Of a stretch of DNA of 64,000 nt, positions 51,254-59,294 are shown piece after piece. This DNA is from Anaerolineae bacterium (GTDB taxonomy: Bacteria > Chloroflexota > Anaerolineae > Promineifilales > Promineifilaceae), in assembly GCA_023384415.1 (NCBI GenBank), contig JAHDWJ010000010.1, positions 58,426 to 122,425 of the forward strand, given 5' to 3'. The notes beneath the pieces were generated by a model that worked only from the letters and a program-made list of their open reading frames with translations, was not told the origin of the DNA and ran no database searches. Each line of letters opens with the position of its first letter. The first letter of the stretch is position 1. Both the position numbers and the translations under genes were made by a program.

Positions 51254-51631
51254 GTGAGCTTAAAAGTATTAGTTGTTGATGATGAAGAGATGACCCGTAA
51301 TTTATTGCGGTTGATGCTTTCTCGGTCCAGCTATACCGTGATAGAGGCTGGGGGAGGGTATGAAGCATTAGAGATGGTAGCCTCGCATCAGCCTGATCTG
51401 GTGATTTTAGATTTGATGATGCCTGATCTGGATGGGTTTTCGGTCTGTGAACGGCTGCGCCAACAGCCGACGTTAGATGATATGCCCATCTTTATTTTGA
51501 GTGCCAGGGCAGATCATGAGACGATTGAACGAGGTTTGGCCCTGGGAGCGACGAAATATTTGACCAAACCAGTGGGTTATAAAGATTTGTTAGCCCACAT
51601 TCAAGGTGTATTTGTCCCCGAAGTGAGCTGA
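51254..51631 (+). CDS. Single-domain response regulator (CheY-like)
   Basis: A 125-residue receiver: VLVVDDEEMTRNLLRLMLSR, phospho-Asp53 in LVILDLMMPDLDGF, Ser in FILSARADH and Lys in YLTKPVGYKDLL. No output domain. The start GTG at 51254 follows AAAGGAATAG. No kinase is next to it, so it probably receives phosphate from a distant kinase. The stop falls at the edge of a short-repeat tract. Confidence 0.9.
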   Translation: MSLKVLVVDDEEMTRNLLRLMLSRSSYTVIEAGGGYEALEMVASHQPDLVILDLMMPDLDGFSVCERLRQQPTLDDMPIFILSARADHETIERGLALGATKYLTKPVGYKDLLAHIQGVFVPEVS

Positions 51632-51702
51632 TTAGTGGGCAGTAATCAGTGAGCAGTAATCCATCAGCACCGCTAACCGCTAACTGCTAACCGCTAACCG
51701 CT
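51630..51702. repeat. AGTAATCAGTGAGC and CTAACCGCTAAC tract
   Basis: A degenerate repeat between convergent genes; it runs into the 3' end of the SH3 protein gene and codes its last residues (AVSG). It is the same type as 32311-32374. Confidence 0.65.
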
Positions 51703-52694
51703 CCCCCCCGCAAACGGCTGGCAAAGGCAACAATGCCAGCGGTGAGGATTAACCCCAATCCGGCCCATAAAACAACATTAGAACTGCTGCCGCCAGCCAC
51801 GGCCGCACTGGGGCTGGTTGGCGTCAATGAAGCCGAGGTCAGGGCCGGCGTCGGGCTAACAGTGGTGGGAACAATGGTAATGGCGGCCGCAGGCACTGTA
51901 GCCGTGGCCTGGGGAGCAATGGTTGCCAGCCCGGTTGTAGGGCTGGGGGGCGGCGTATGCGTCAGCGTTGGCTCTGGTGTCAGCGAAGCGGTAGGGGAAG
52001 GGCCAGGCGTCCAGGTTGCCGTAGGGGTTGGGGTCTCAGTAGGAAATACAGTACAGACTGGGTTGGGGGTGGGATTCCACAGCGGCCCAGGAGTAGGCGT
52101 GGCCCCGTTGGCCAGGGCTGGGGGCGTGGCGATGGGCACCAGGCCAGTGTATCCTTGCACCTGAACGGCCAGATTAGCCACCCAGCCAGAAGAGCCATCT
52201 GCCAGTTCGATTAGCCACCAATCATGGTTCTGGGCGCGGCCGCGAATCAACCTTACCTCTAAATATTGCAAAGCCCCCACAGGCCCATAATCTATCCCAG
52301 GTCCTGAGCGTACAAATACATTCCCCAGCGAAAGCACTCTGGCTGCCGGGTCACACGGCTGCACCGTAGGCAAATAACCCCCCAATGGGGTTGGGGCCAG
52401 GGTCACTTGCCCTGGTGGCGTTACTGGGGTAGGTCCAGGGACAGTGCCGCCTGGCGTGGGACCACCTGGGGTAGGAGGGACGCCCCCACCGCCACCCCCA
52501 CCGCCACCCCCACCGGGATCGGGAGTGGCGGTAGGCTCTCCGCCACCGCCTGGCTCAGGGGTGCGCGTAGGGATGGTAATCTGGCTGCCTGGCCGTCCTG
52601 ATATCGGTGTTGGCAAAATTAAAATAAGGACCAACATAAATACCACAAGGCCAAAAAGCAGGGAGCGGGCGAGAGGTGGTAAATTGTATTTCAT
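51687..52694 (-). CDS. Membrane-anchored SH3b protein with Pro/Thr/Gly-rich linkers
   Basis: A 335-residue protein. N-terminal helix at 11-30; a Gly/Pro/Thr linker with a run of 11 Gly near 62-72; one bacterial SH3 domain at about 115-185 (SLGNVFVRSGPGIDYGPVGA, WWLIELADGSSGWVANLAVQ); a Thr/Pro stalk (TETPTPTATWTPGPSPTASL); and a C-terminal helix (VVLWAGLGLILTAGIVAFAS). SH3b domains often bind cell-wall peptides. It lies 57 bases after the DUF4012 gene on the same strand. The surface location and stalk again suit O-glycosylation. Confidence 0.85.
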   Translation of the reverse strand: MKYNLPPLARSLLFGLVVFMLVLILILPTPISGRPGSQITIPTRTPEPGGGGEPTATPDPGGGGGGGGGGGVPPTPGGPTPGGTVPGPTPVTPPGQVTLAPTPLGGYLPTVQPCDPAARVLSLGNVFVRSGPGIDYGPVGALQYLEVRLIRGRAQNHDWWLIELADGSSGWVANLAVQVQGYTGLVPIATPPALANGATPTPGPLWNPTPNPVCTVFPTETPTPTATWTPGPSPTASLTPEPTLTHTPPPSPTTGLATIAPQATATVPAAAITIVPTTVSPTPALTSASLTPTSPSAAVAGGSSSNVVLWAGLGLILTAGIVAFASRLRGGAVSG

Positions 52695-52751
52695 AAGGCA
52701 TCATCAGAATGGAACGGCTGCCCAAAAAGCCGGCAATCGGGCAGATGTTGG

Positions 52752-54728
52752 CTAACGGTAATGAACAAACAAGGTGATGTCCTGGTTTAAGGTCAGGTTA
52801 AAGATAAGACGGTTTTCCTCTTGTTGGGGTAGAGGGTCGGCGGTGATGAGGGCTTGCCCGGCAGGTAAATGTACGGTGACGGTGAGGGGCTGCGGCCGCG
52901 TCCCTGCCTGTTTCATAATTTGCAGTAAATAACGGTGACTCCCATCTGCTTCAGTAGTGCGTATTGTGACGGGTAGTTGGTATTGAAATAACAGGTCGGC
53001 CGATTCGCCATACGGTATCAGGGCAAAATTTTCCATCATGGTTAACCCTGAACTATCCTGGCTCGTGGCTGCCTGCCCATTCCAGGGGCGATTATGGCTA
53101 AACGCCTGAGCCGGAGCCGGGTGGGATGAAGCGGCTACAAGCTGGCTGCCAGCCGGGGTATAGACCCGCAGGTAGCTCCAGTAACAGAGATGAACCATCT
53201 CCTCATAATCGAAGCCAGTCAGTCCGTATCCCCCCACTCCCTGCTCACAGGCCGGTGGATTGTTTCGGCGGCCGGTGTGGGCCTGTTTCACTGATAGGAC
53301 AGCGGCCGCAGTACCATCAGAGTTCAGGGTGACATCGTAATCAAGTTGGGTATTCATCAGGGCTGAGGCTTTGTTGTACCCCATGTTGCTATCTACCACC
53401 AGGAGAAAATCTTGCCCGACCCGGTTTTCTACCCGCCCATCAAAATTCACCCCATCTAACACCACTGCTACTACTGGATCACGCATATAAAGCTGTAAAT
53501 GTTTCTGGCGCACGGCCGCCAACATTGCCTGACTAAAGGCTGGCCAGTCTAACTCCCCAGGATTATTTTCTAATTTTTGGCGCAGCGCGGCCGCTAACAG
53601 GCCAATAAAATCTTTGCGCGTATACACCCACTCCCCTTCCCCTAGCCCTTCTGGTCCTTCCCACGCCTGGCGCATACTCTCAATCGTGTTATCCCCCGTT
53701 ACCACCAGATCATAACTTTGCAAAGAGATGGGGCCGAGAACGCCGACGAGCATAGCCACAAACTGCTGATCTACGGCGATGACCCCATCCAGGGGAGTGC
53801 CCTGGCTGTAGCTGTACAGGTTCATCATATTTTCGGCTGAGGTGGGGAAATCGGGCCAGAAGTTAGCATCCCGAAAGAGGAAAAGCTCCAGCCCCATAAA
53901 GGTATAGAGGGGTTGGGGAGGGAAATCATATGGCTTGTTGGCCCAATCATCAATATCGTTGGCGTCTACGAAATCCAGCCCCACAATTTGCCCCTGGTGC
54001 AGCCGCAGCAGCCCCACGCCGCTGATAAACCCGCCAGTTGCTCGCCGTTCATCTTCATTTTGGGCCACGATGAGGTAGGTGCGCGGCCCTTCTTGCCCCA
54101 TGATGGCGGGCAGAATGGGCAGGACGCGCAGCCCATCCTGGGCCAGGGGCAGCAGCTGATCGAATTGGCGTAGTAGCTCTTGGACGCGCCAGGGTAGGTC
54201 GGGGCTGTTTTCGATTTGCTGCCGCGCGGCCGCAACCCGGTCTATTTGTACGGTGGCCTGAAGAAGCTGCGGCCGCGCCTGGTCAATCACCTGCACCATT
54301 TGTGGCAGGGGGGAGCCGCTGCGGTTGGGGTCATTGAGGATGGTAAGGGCCGGGCTTAGCCCTTCAGTCAGGTACGCGGCCGCCAATGTACCCGCATCAG
54401 CCATCTCTAACAGTTGGGGGGCTATATCCACCAGGGGGCCAATTCTATCTACTCCCCGCAGTACCCCCCGAAAGGGCATAAAAATCGCCGTTTCCCGCTT
54501 TAAGGCCACCACATCAGCCCGCAACCCTTGTGCCAATGCTTCCGCCTGGGCCTGGGTAATCTGGCTGATCCCCCCGGCCATCATCGTTTCGGCTTGAAGC
54601 TGACGCGCCTGGAGCGACCGGGTAATCTGGATGATGCGCCCCACCTTGAGGCCCAGCCAGAGCAGCAAGAGAAGGACACCGGCCAACAATATATAGAAAG
54701 GAAGACGTTTACGGGTAAGGTCACTCAA
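52752..54728 (-). CDS. DUF4012 membrane-anchored protein
   Basis: A 658-residue extracytoplasmic protein with one N-terminal helix (FYILLAGVLLLLLWLGLKVG, 11-30). The DUF4012 signature is clear: TYLIVAQNEDERRATGGFIS and GVGLLRLHQGQIVGLDFVDA, plus WPDFPTSAENMMNLYSYSQG. The family is distantly related to LytR-CpsA-Psr cell-wall ligases, but the function is unproven. It is the second gene of a minus-strand group DUF2723-DUF4012-SH3, all at the cell surface. The start has no strong ribosome site. Confidence 0.87.
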   Translation of the reverse strand: MSDLTRKRLPFYILLAGVLLLLLWLGLKVGRIIQITRSLQARQLQAETMMAGGISQITQAQAEALAQGLRADVVALKRETAIFMPFRGVLRGVDRIGPLVDIAPQLLEMADAGTLAAAYLTEGLSPALTILNDPNRSGSPLPQMVQVIDQARPQLLQATVQIDRVAAARQQIENSPDLPWRVQELLRQFDQLLPLAQDGLRVLPILPAIMGQEGPRTYLIVAQNEDERRATGGFISGVGLLRLHQGQIVGLDFVDANDIDDWANKPYDFPPQPLYTFMGLELFLFRDANFWPDFPTSAENMMNLYSYSQGTPLDGVIAVDQQFVAMLVGVLGPISLQSYDLVVTGDNTIESMRQAWEGPEGLGEGEWVYTRKDFIGLLAAALRQKLENNPGELDWPAFSQAMLAAVRQKHLQLYMRDPVVAVVLDGVNFDGRVENRVGQDFLLVVDSNMGYNKASALMNTQLDYDVTLNSDGTAAAVLSVKQAHTGRRNNPPACEQGVGGYGLTGFDYEEMVHLCYWSYLRVYTPAGSQLVAASSHPAPAQAFSHNRPWNGQAATSQDSSGLTMMENFALIPYGESADLLFQYQLPVTIRTTEADGSHRYLLQIMKQAGTRPQPLTVTVHLPAGQALITADPLPQQEENRLIFNLTLNQDITLFVHYR

Positions 54729-54743
54729 GGGTAGGCTCGTTCT

Positions 54744-56207
54744 TTAACCGTCACATTGGCTATGGGGGTGATGTAGGCTGACTAGACAAAACGGCTGGCG
54801 GCTCTGATTTTCCTGGCGCAACTGGAGCAGATCATCTTCTTCCAGGGCCGTAAGCTGGGGATACAGCCATCCCAATCGCTGCCGATACCAGTCAAAGGCG
54901 AACAGGTTGGCATCTATCAGGATCAGGTCATTGCGCTGCCCTTCCCCTTGTTGTAAGGCCCAGAAGGTAAAGAGGGTTTCATCACCTGGGGTCAGCACCA
55001 CCGCCCCTGTGGGAATGGCCTGGAGAAGCTGCTCAGCTCGCGGCCGCGGCCCCACTTCCTGCCGCAAATTGCTTGCCCCGAAGTTTAGCGCAACCAGGGT
55101 GAGAGGCAAGATAAAAGCCCATTTTTTCAGGGGTATCAGGCCAAAGGTTAATACAATGCTTAATAGGAGCAGCCCCGGCAGCAGAAAAATGATGGCGTCT
55201 TTGCTGGTGTAGGTGAAGGCATAGAGGAAGTAGGCCAGGGCGGTGAGGAGAAGGGGGGCGTCAGGTGTGAGGCGTGAGGCGTGATACGTGAGGCGTGAAG
55301 CGTGATTGAGTTGTTTGGGAGAGAGAGCCGTCTGGCCCTGGTAGGTAAGGTACAGCCCATAAAGTAGCAGGGGCAGCCCGATGGGAGTGAATTGGATGAA
55401 CGGGATAACCCCCCATTCCGCCAGGCGGGTCGGCCATTGGGTCAGAGGCAGGGCCAGGACGTTGCTGGCAAATAAGCGGCCGCTTACCAGCCACCACCAA
55501 CCACTAAGGGTCGTCGGATCCCCCCAAATGACGGGGGTGGGGTTCTGGGCCAAGAGGGGCAGGAGCAGATAGGGGGTGATGCCCAGACATAAACCCACCA
55601 GAAGTGCGGCCGCGCGGCCGCGCCTCACCCCCCATATCGCCAGTGGCAGCATCAGCCCGGAAGTCAGGTGCGTGGTCAGGCTCAGCCCCAGGGCCAACCC
55701 CACCCAGAAAGCTGGCCGCCCGGTCAGCAGCAGCCATAAAAACAGCCCCAGGCAGGCCAGATTCAGGGCATATACCTCGGTGATGACCGCCTGGCTCCAC
55801 ACCAGTTGAGCGAAGGCGAAGGTGAGGCCGGCGGCGATGGGGGGGAGTTTTGAGTTTCTAGCTTTTGGTTCAACCACAAAACTCGGAACTCGGAACGCGG
55901 AAGTAGAAACTGCGGTAACGAACGCGGCCGCGACGGCCATGCTTACGGCTGAGAACAGGTTGAAGCGGAAGGGCAGGGTGCCCAGGGGAATGTGGCTGAT
56001 CAGGTGGCCCAGGATGGTGTAGGTAGGGTAGCCGGGAGGGTGGGGGATGCCCAGGGTGGCTGCGGCCGCGATTAGCTCCCCCCCATCAACGCCAAAATGG
56101 GCGTGGGTCAAATCTGGGGCCAGGGTCATCAGGTAAACGCCCAGGGCAATAAGGAAGGTGATAACAGGTAGGGAAACAGAGAAACGCCAGTCAGAAAGGC
56201 TGGTCAT
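54744..56207 (-). CDS. DUF2723 (TMEM260-like) membrane protein
   Basis: A 487-residue polytopic protein of the same family as the one at 32385 but shorter. The signature FGVDGGELIAAAATLGIPHP and GYPTYTILGHLISHIP is near residue 40, with the acidic GE pair as probable catalytic site. About 10 helices. Two short-repeat tracts are translated: at 55846-55910 (RVPSFVVEPKARNSK) and 55264-55310 (NHASRLTYHASRLTP). The ATG at 56207 overlaps the stop of the coiled-coil gene (ATGA), so the two are coupled. A GT-C O-glycosyltransferase role is inferred by family. Confidence 0.85.
   Translation of the reverse strand: MTSLSDWRFSVSLPVITFLIALGVYLMTLAPDLTHAHFGVDGGELIAAAATLGIPHPPGYPTYTILGHLISHIPLGTLPFRFNLFSAVSMAVAAAFVTAVSTSAFRVPSFVVEPKARNSKLPPIAAGLTFAFAQLVWSQAVITEVYALNLACLGLFLWLLLTGRPAFWVGLALGLSLTTHLTSGLMLPLAIWGVRRGRAAALLVGLCLGITPYLLLPLLAQNPTPVIWGDPTTLSGWWWLVSGRLFASNVLALPLTQWPTRLAEWGVIPFIQFTPIGLPLLLYGLYLTYQGQTALSPKQLNHASRLTYHASRLTPDAPLLLTALAYFLYAFTYTSKDAIIFLLPGLLLLSIVLTFGLIPLKKWAFILPLTLVALNFGASNLRQEVGPRPRAEQLLQAIPTGAVVLTPGDETLFTFWALQQGEGQRNDLILIDANLFAFDWYRQRLGWLYPQLTALEEDDLLQLRQENQSRQPFCLVSLHHPHSQCDG
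55264..55310. repeat. GTGAGGCGTGAGGC tract in coding region
   Basis: Units of GTGAGGC, GTGATAC and GTGAAGC. The minus frame gives HASRLTYHASRLTP in a loop between helices. Its complement is as in 33790-33815. Confidence 0.65.
55846..55910. repeat. GAGTTTTGAGTTTC and ACTCGGAACTCGGAAC tract in coding region
   Basis: A degenerate tract with an inverted character, coding RVPSFVVEPKARNSK in a hydrophilic loop. Similar to 27041 and 33741. Confidence 0.6.
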
Positions 56208-57133
56208 GTTGGAGATGCAGGTGATGAAGGAAATGCCTGTTGCAATGCCTGGGGCCAATAGGCGCGGTGCCCATTTTGCACCTGTAGAACACCATACGCG
56301 GCCGCAGCCTCTTCTGCCCCGGTGGTAATTTGCTCTCCAGCCACAACGGGAATCGCGGCAAAACCAGCTTTGCGGAAAAGGGCAGCACGGCGGTTGGCTC
56401 GTTCCACATCTTGTTGGTCAATCACAAAGGATACCTCTAACACCAGAACTACCTCTGGATTATCGGCAAAGTCACGAACGCGGCCGCTAATAAGCAAGTC
56501 GGTTAATAAAGCGTCGTCGAACTCCCCTTTACTTAGATGCTCTTCAAGTCGATCTTCAACATCAGTTATAGAGAGAACCCGTATCCGGCGTAACAGGTTG
56601 CCAAAATAACCAGGGGCATGCCGTTGGTAGCGCAGCTCAAGCATATCCCCTATCACCGCATCTTGCCGGATATTGAGTTTATCAACCCTGATGGTTAATT
56701 CGCCAACGATTTTTTCTAACTGCTGCATTGATAATAAAGTCTGCGTTTGCACCTCGGTCAACTCTTCGACTCGTTGGGTTAAGGTGTCTACTCGTTGGGT
56801 TAAGGTGTCTACTCGTTGGGTTAAGGTGTCTAGTCGCTCAGTTAAGGTGTCTACTCGCAGGTCTGTTTGTTTCTGGGCCTGGACTAATTCGCTAACTCGT
56901 TGCTCAGTCTGTTTTTGTGCCTCAGCCAATTCAATAACGACTTCTTCTAGCCGGGCCAGGCGAGTGTCTGTCTGGAGCTGATAAGCAGCCATCGTCGCCT
57001 TGAGTTCAATAAACTCTCGGTGTGTAGGCGTCAAGGCTTGACCAGCATTGTTTTGGATAGCTTCAGCTAAGTCCAATAGCGGGCGGCGCCATTGCTCTGG
57101 TAATTCTTTTAGGATGGCCTGATATGATTGCAT
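56204..57133 (-). CDS. Coiled-coil protein with C-terminal PD-(D/E)XK-like domain (DUF3782-type)
   Basis: A 309-residue protein. After a helical start it has a long coiled coil with heptads LDTLTQRVDTLTQRV (about 60-160), then a globular part: RYQRHAPGYFGNLLRRIRVL and VVLVLEVSFVIDQQDVERAN, AALFRKAGFAAIPVVAGEQI. The latter looks like the restriction-nuclease-like core of the DUF3782 family, found in cyanobacteria and Chloroflexota, of unknown role. The classical ExK is not complete, so activity is doubtful. The coiled coil has 21-bp DNA repeats. Coupled to the following DUF2723 gene by ATGA. Confidence 0.8.
   Translation of the reverse strand: MQSYQAILKELPEQWRRPLLDLAEAIQNNAGQALTPTHREFIELKATMAAYQLQTDTRLARLEEVVIELAEAQKQTEQRVSELVQAQKQTDLRVDTLTERLDTLTQRVDTLTQRVDTLTQRVEELTEVQTQTLLSMQQLEKIVGELTIRVDKLNIRQDAVIGDMLELRYQRHAPGYFGNLLRRIRVLSITDVEDRLEEHLSKGEFDDALLTDLLISGRVRDFADNPEVVLVLEVSFVIDQQDVERANRRAALFRKAGFAAIPVVAGEQITTGAEEAAAAYGVLQVQNGHRAYWPQALQQAFPSSPASPT
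56770..56853 (-). repeat. 21-bp tandem repeat coding heptads (4 units)
   Basis: Three exact and one divergent copy of a 21-base unit with TCGTTGGGTTAAGGTGTC, each adding one coiled-coil heptad. Prone to length change. Confidence 0.85.
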
Positions 57134-57258
57134 GATATAGCCCAAAACAGTAATTGAGTATTATTATATAACACTTGACTAAAAAGATACTGGAGTTTGG
57201 TGTTTTTAATCTGACTCCTGGTTATTAGTCGTATTCGGGTATTAGTTATACCCATCGT

Positions 57259-57356
57259 GGTCATAATGTGACATTCCAGTTGGAGAGTAGAGACTGGAGA
57301 CTGGGGACTGGTTAATCTTGAGTCTCCAGTCTCACTGAAAATGTCAGTTTATGACC
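57259..57356. repeat. MITE-like element with 22-bp imperfect inverted ends
   Basis: Left end GGTCATAATGTGACATTCC (57259 on) and the complement of the right end, GGTCATAAACTGACATTTTC (57356 back), match. Inside is a second inverted pair GAGACTGGAGACT (57290-57302)/AGTCTCCAGTCTC (57321-57333). Non-coding, upstream of the YitT gene. The GAGACTGG motif recurs at about 60388-60405. Confidence 0.65.
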
Positions 57357-57426
57357 GTTGGCAGTATATTACTACTGGTGAAATCAATTTTCTTCAAAGT
57401 CCAGTAGGATAGTGAGGACGTAAGGT

Positions 57427-58326
57427 ATGAGAAAACGATTGCACCATCTGGCTGCCTGGTTACGCCATCAGGAGCGGTTGAATCTGGCGCGGGATTATGC
57501 CCTTATTATGGTAGGGACGGCGGTGCAAGCGGCCGCAATGCACCTCTTTTTTATCCCTGGGGAATTGGTAGCCGGGGGGTTGAGCGGCTCGGCCCAGCTC
57601 ATTTACAAATATACTGGCTGGCCCATCGGCACCATGATCCTTATCGGCAACATCCCCCTGTTTTACCTGGGGTGGCGGTTCTTAGGCGGCCGCAGATTCC
57701 TTTTCCGCACCATTTTCGCCTCCTTTGTCTACTCCGCCGTTGTGGATATTTTGCCCCTTTTCCTGCCTCGGGATGGGTTGACCCAGGATTTTCTCCTTAA
57801 CGCCCTGTATGGGGGGGTGATTGGCGGTATTGGCGCGGGGCTGGTGTTCCAGGCCAAAGCAACTACCGGCGGCACCGATATTTTGGCCCGGCTGTTAGAC
57901 CGCAAATTTGGTATCCCCCTCTCCCAAAGTTATATGTACACCGATGGGGCGGTGGTCTTTTTGGCGGCGTTGGCCTTTAGTTGGGAGCATGCCCTGTATG
58001 CGGTGATTGCTCTGTATATTGGCGGGGTAGTGATGGAGACGGTGACGACGGGGGTGAATGTGGTGCGGATGGCGACTATTGTTACGGATAAGCCGGATGA
58101 GGTCGCGGCCGCGATTTTGCGTGATCTGGTGCGCGGCGTCACCCATTGGCAGGGGCGGGGTATGTACACCGGGCAAACCCGTCATATCCTCTTCTGCGTC
58201 GTCAGCCGGGCTGAGATTGGGCCGCTCAAGGCGATTATCCACGAGGTAGACCCACAGGCGTTTGTCGTCATCGGCCAGGTACAAGAGGCGTTAGGCGAAG
58301 GGTTTAGGCCGATACAGGATGATTAG
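57427..58326 (+). CDS. YitT family membrane protein (DUF161-DUF2179)
   Basis: A 299-residue protein with 5-6 membrane helices at 25-210 (for example LIMVGTAVQAAAMHLFFIPG, GGLSGSAQLIYKYTGWPIG) and a soluble C-terminal DUF2179 domain (HILFCVVSRAEIGPLKAIIH, FVVIGQVQEALGEGF). Members are widespread in Gram-positive and Chloroflexota cells; some take part in export or cofactor transport but the role is not settled. A GTGAGGACGTAAGGT leader gives a weak ribosome site. It overlaps the convergent GNAT gene by four bases. Confidence 0.9.
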   Translation: MRKRLHHLAAWLRHQERLNLARDYALIMVGTAVQAAAMHLFFIPGELVAGGLSGSAQLIYKYTGWPIGTMILIGNIPLFYLGWRFLGGRRFLFRTIFASFVYSAVVDILPLFLPRDGLTQDFLLNALYGGVIGGIGAGLVFQAKATTGGTDILARLLDRKFGIPLSQSYMYTDGAVVFLAALAFSWEHALYAVIALYIGGVVMETVTTGVNVVRMATIVTDKPDEVAAAILRDLVRGVTHWQGRGMYTGQTRHILFCVVSRAEIGPLKAIIHEVDPQAFVVIGQVQEALGEGFRPIQDD

Positions 58327-58904
58327 GCGGTTAAAGTGACCCGCCACTCTGGATAAAGAGCGTCAAACTCTTCCACCGTCAGCCCCAGCAGCAGTTCATC
58401 ATGGAAACTGCTGTTGGTAAACACCGCCCGCCGGATGCGCCCTTCTTCTATAAACCCCAACCGGCGATATAACCCTATTGCCCGCCCATTAAAGGCAAAA
58501 ACACCAATATTGCATTTTTGATAACGCCGTTCGTGGAACATATAACGCAAAACCAACAACATCGCTTCTTTGGCATACCCTTTGCCCCAGGCGGTCCGCT
58601 CCGGCAGGCCAATGCCAATGGAGAATGTGCCATTGCGGGGGTCGGTTAGCTGCACATTGATCTCCCCCACCATTTGCCCTTCCAGGGTTTCAATGATTAG
58701 CGATTTGTCATCGGGATAGCGGGGTTCACGGGGGTTCTCAAACCTCCGCCGGATGTCAGCCAGGGAGCGGGGAAACTCGATGTTAGAGTCCAGGCGGGAG
58801 ATTTCACTGTCTTGAAGGTGGCGGAATTCAGTTTCGGCATCGGTCGGTTCAATCGCCCGCAGCCGCACCAACCGCCCGGTAAACAGGTTGTTGTTATTGT
58901 TCAT
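58323..58904 (-). CDS. GNAT family N-acetyltransferase
   Basis: A 193-residue acetyltransferase of the RimJ/RimL type: GRLVRLRAIEPTDAETEFRH, GTFSIGIGLPERTAWGKGYA with the acetyl-CoA pyrophosphate loop, and NGRAIGLYRRLGFIEEGRIR near the end. Substrates range from ribosomal protein N-termini to antibiotics or spermidine. The ATG at 58904 follows AAGGAGTATCCC. Convergent with the YitT gene, with 4-base overlap. Confidence 0.88.
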   Translation of the reverse strand: MNNNNNLFTGRLVRLRAIEPTDAETEFRHLQDSEISRLDSNIEFPRSLADIRRRFENPREPRYPDDKSLIIETLEGQMVGEINVQLTDPRNGTFSIGIGLPERTAWGKGYAKEAMLLVLRYMFHERRYQKCNIGVFAFNGRAIGLYRRLGFIEEGRIRRAVFTNSSFHDELLLGLTVEEFDALYPEWRVTLTA

Positions 58905-59065
58905 GGGATACTCCTTCTGGTAGCTGATTTGCGATATAATCCCAACAATAGTTGGCTGTGTCAAGAGGTGAAAACTATGGAAGTGATTTGTATTCAAGAG
59001 ACAATCCAAAAAGAGGGGAGCTAATCTTAAGGGGGTTGCCTGTAGAGTAGGGGCAAGAGGTAGAG

Positions 59066-59263
59066 GTGCTGCTGCTGTTTAATCCTTTGTCTGAAACAAA
59101 AAAGGGCAAGTTTACGGCGCAAGACCTGCTGCAATCAAGCCTGATTGGCTTGTGGAAAGAGCGCGAAGATATAGCGGATAGTGTTATTTATGCCCGGCAG
59201 CTGCGCGAAGCCAGCCAGATGAGAGATGTTATCAGGGAGAGGTTGGAAGATGATCATTCTTGA
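59066..59263 (+). CDS. VapB-like antitoxin candidate
   Basis: A 65-residue protein: KFTAQDLLQSSLIGLWKERE then DIADSVIYARQLREASQMRD, the pattern of short antitoxins that precede PIN toxins. GTG at 59066 with AAGAGG five bases before it is a possible start; a TTG at 59087 gives a shorter form. It overlaps the toxin start by 14 bases. With the toxin destroyed, it may be a relic. Confidence 0.5.
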   Translation: MLLLFNPLSETKKGKFTAQDLLQSSLIGLWKEREDIADSVIYARQLREASQMRDVIRERLEDDHS

Positions 59264-59292
59264 TAGTGATGTGATGATTGAACTGCTTGCGT
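59250..59292 (+). pseudogene. VapC PIN-toxin 5' fragment
   Basis: The ATG at 59250 reads MIILDSDVMIELLA, which is the first strand of a PIN ribonuclease with the first catalytic Asp. After about 14 residues homology ends where the 3' end of the phosphoesterase gene begins on the other strand. About 115 residues are missing. Confidence 0.5.
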
Positions 59293-59294
59293 GT

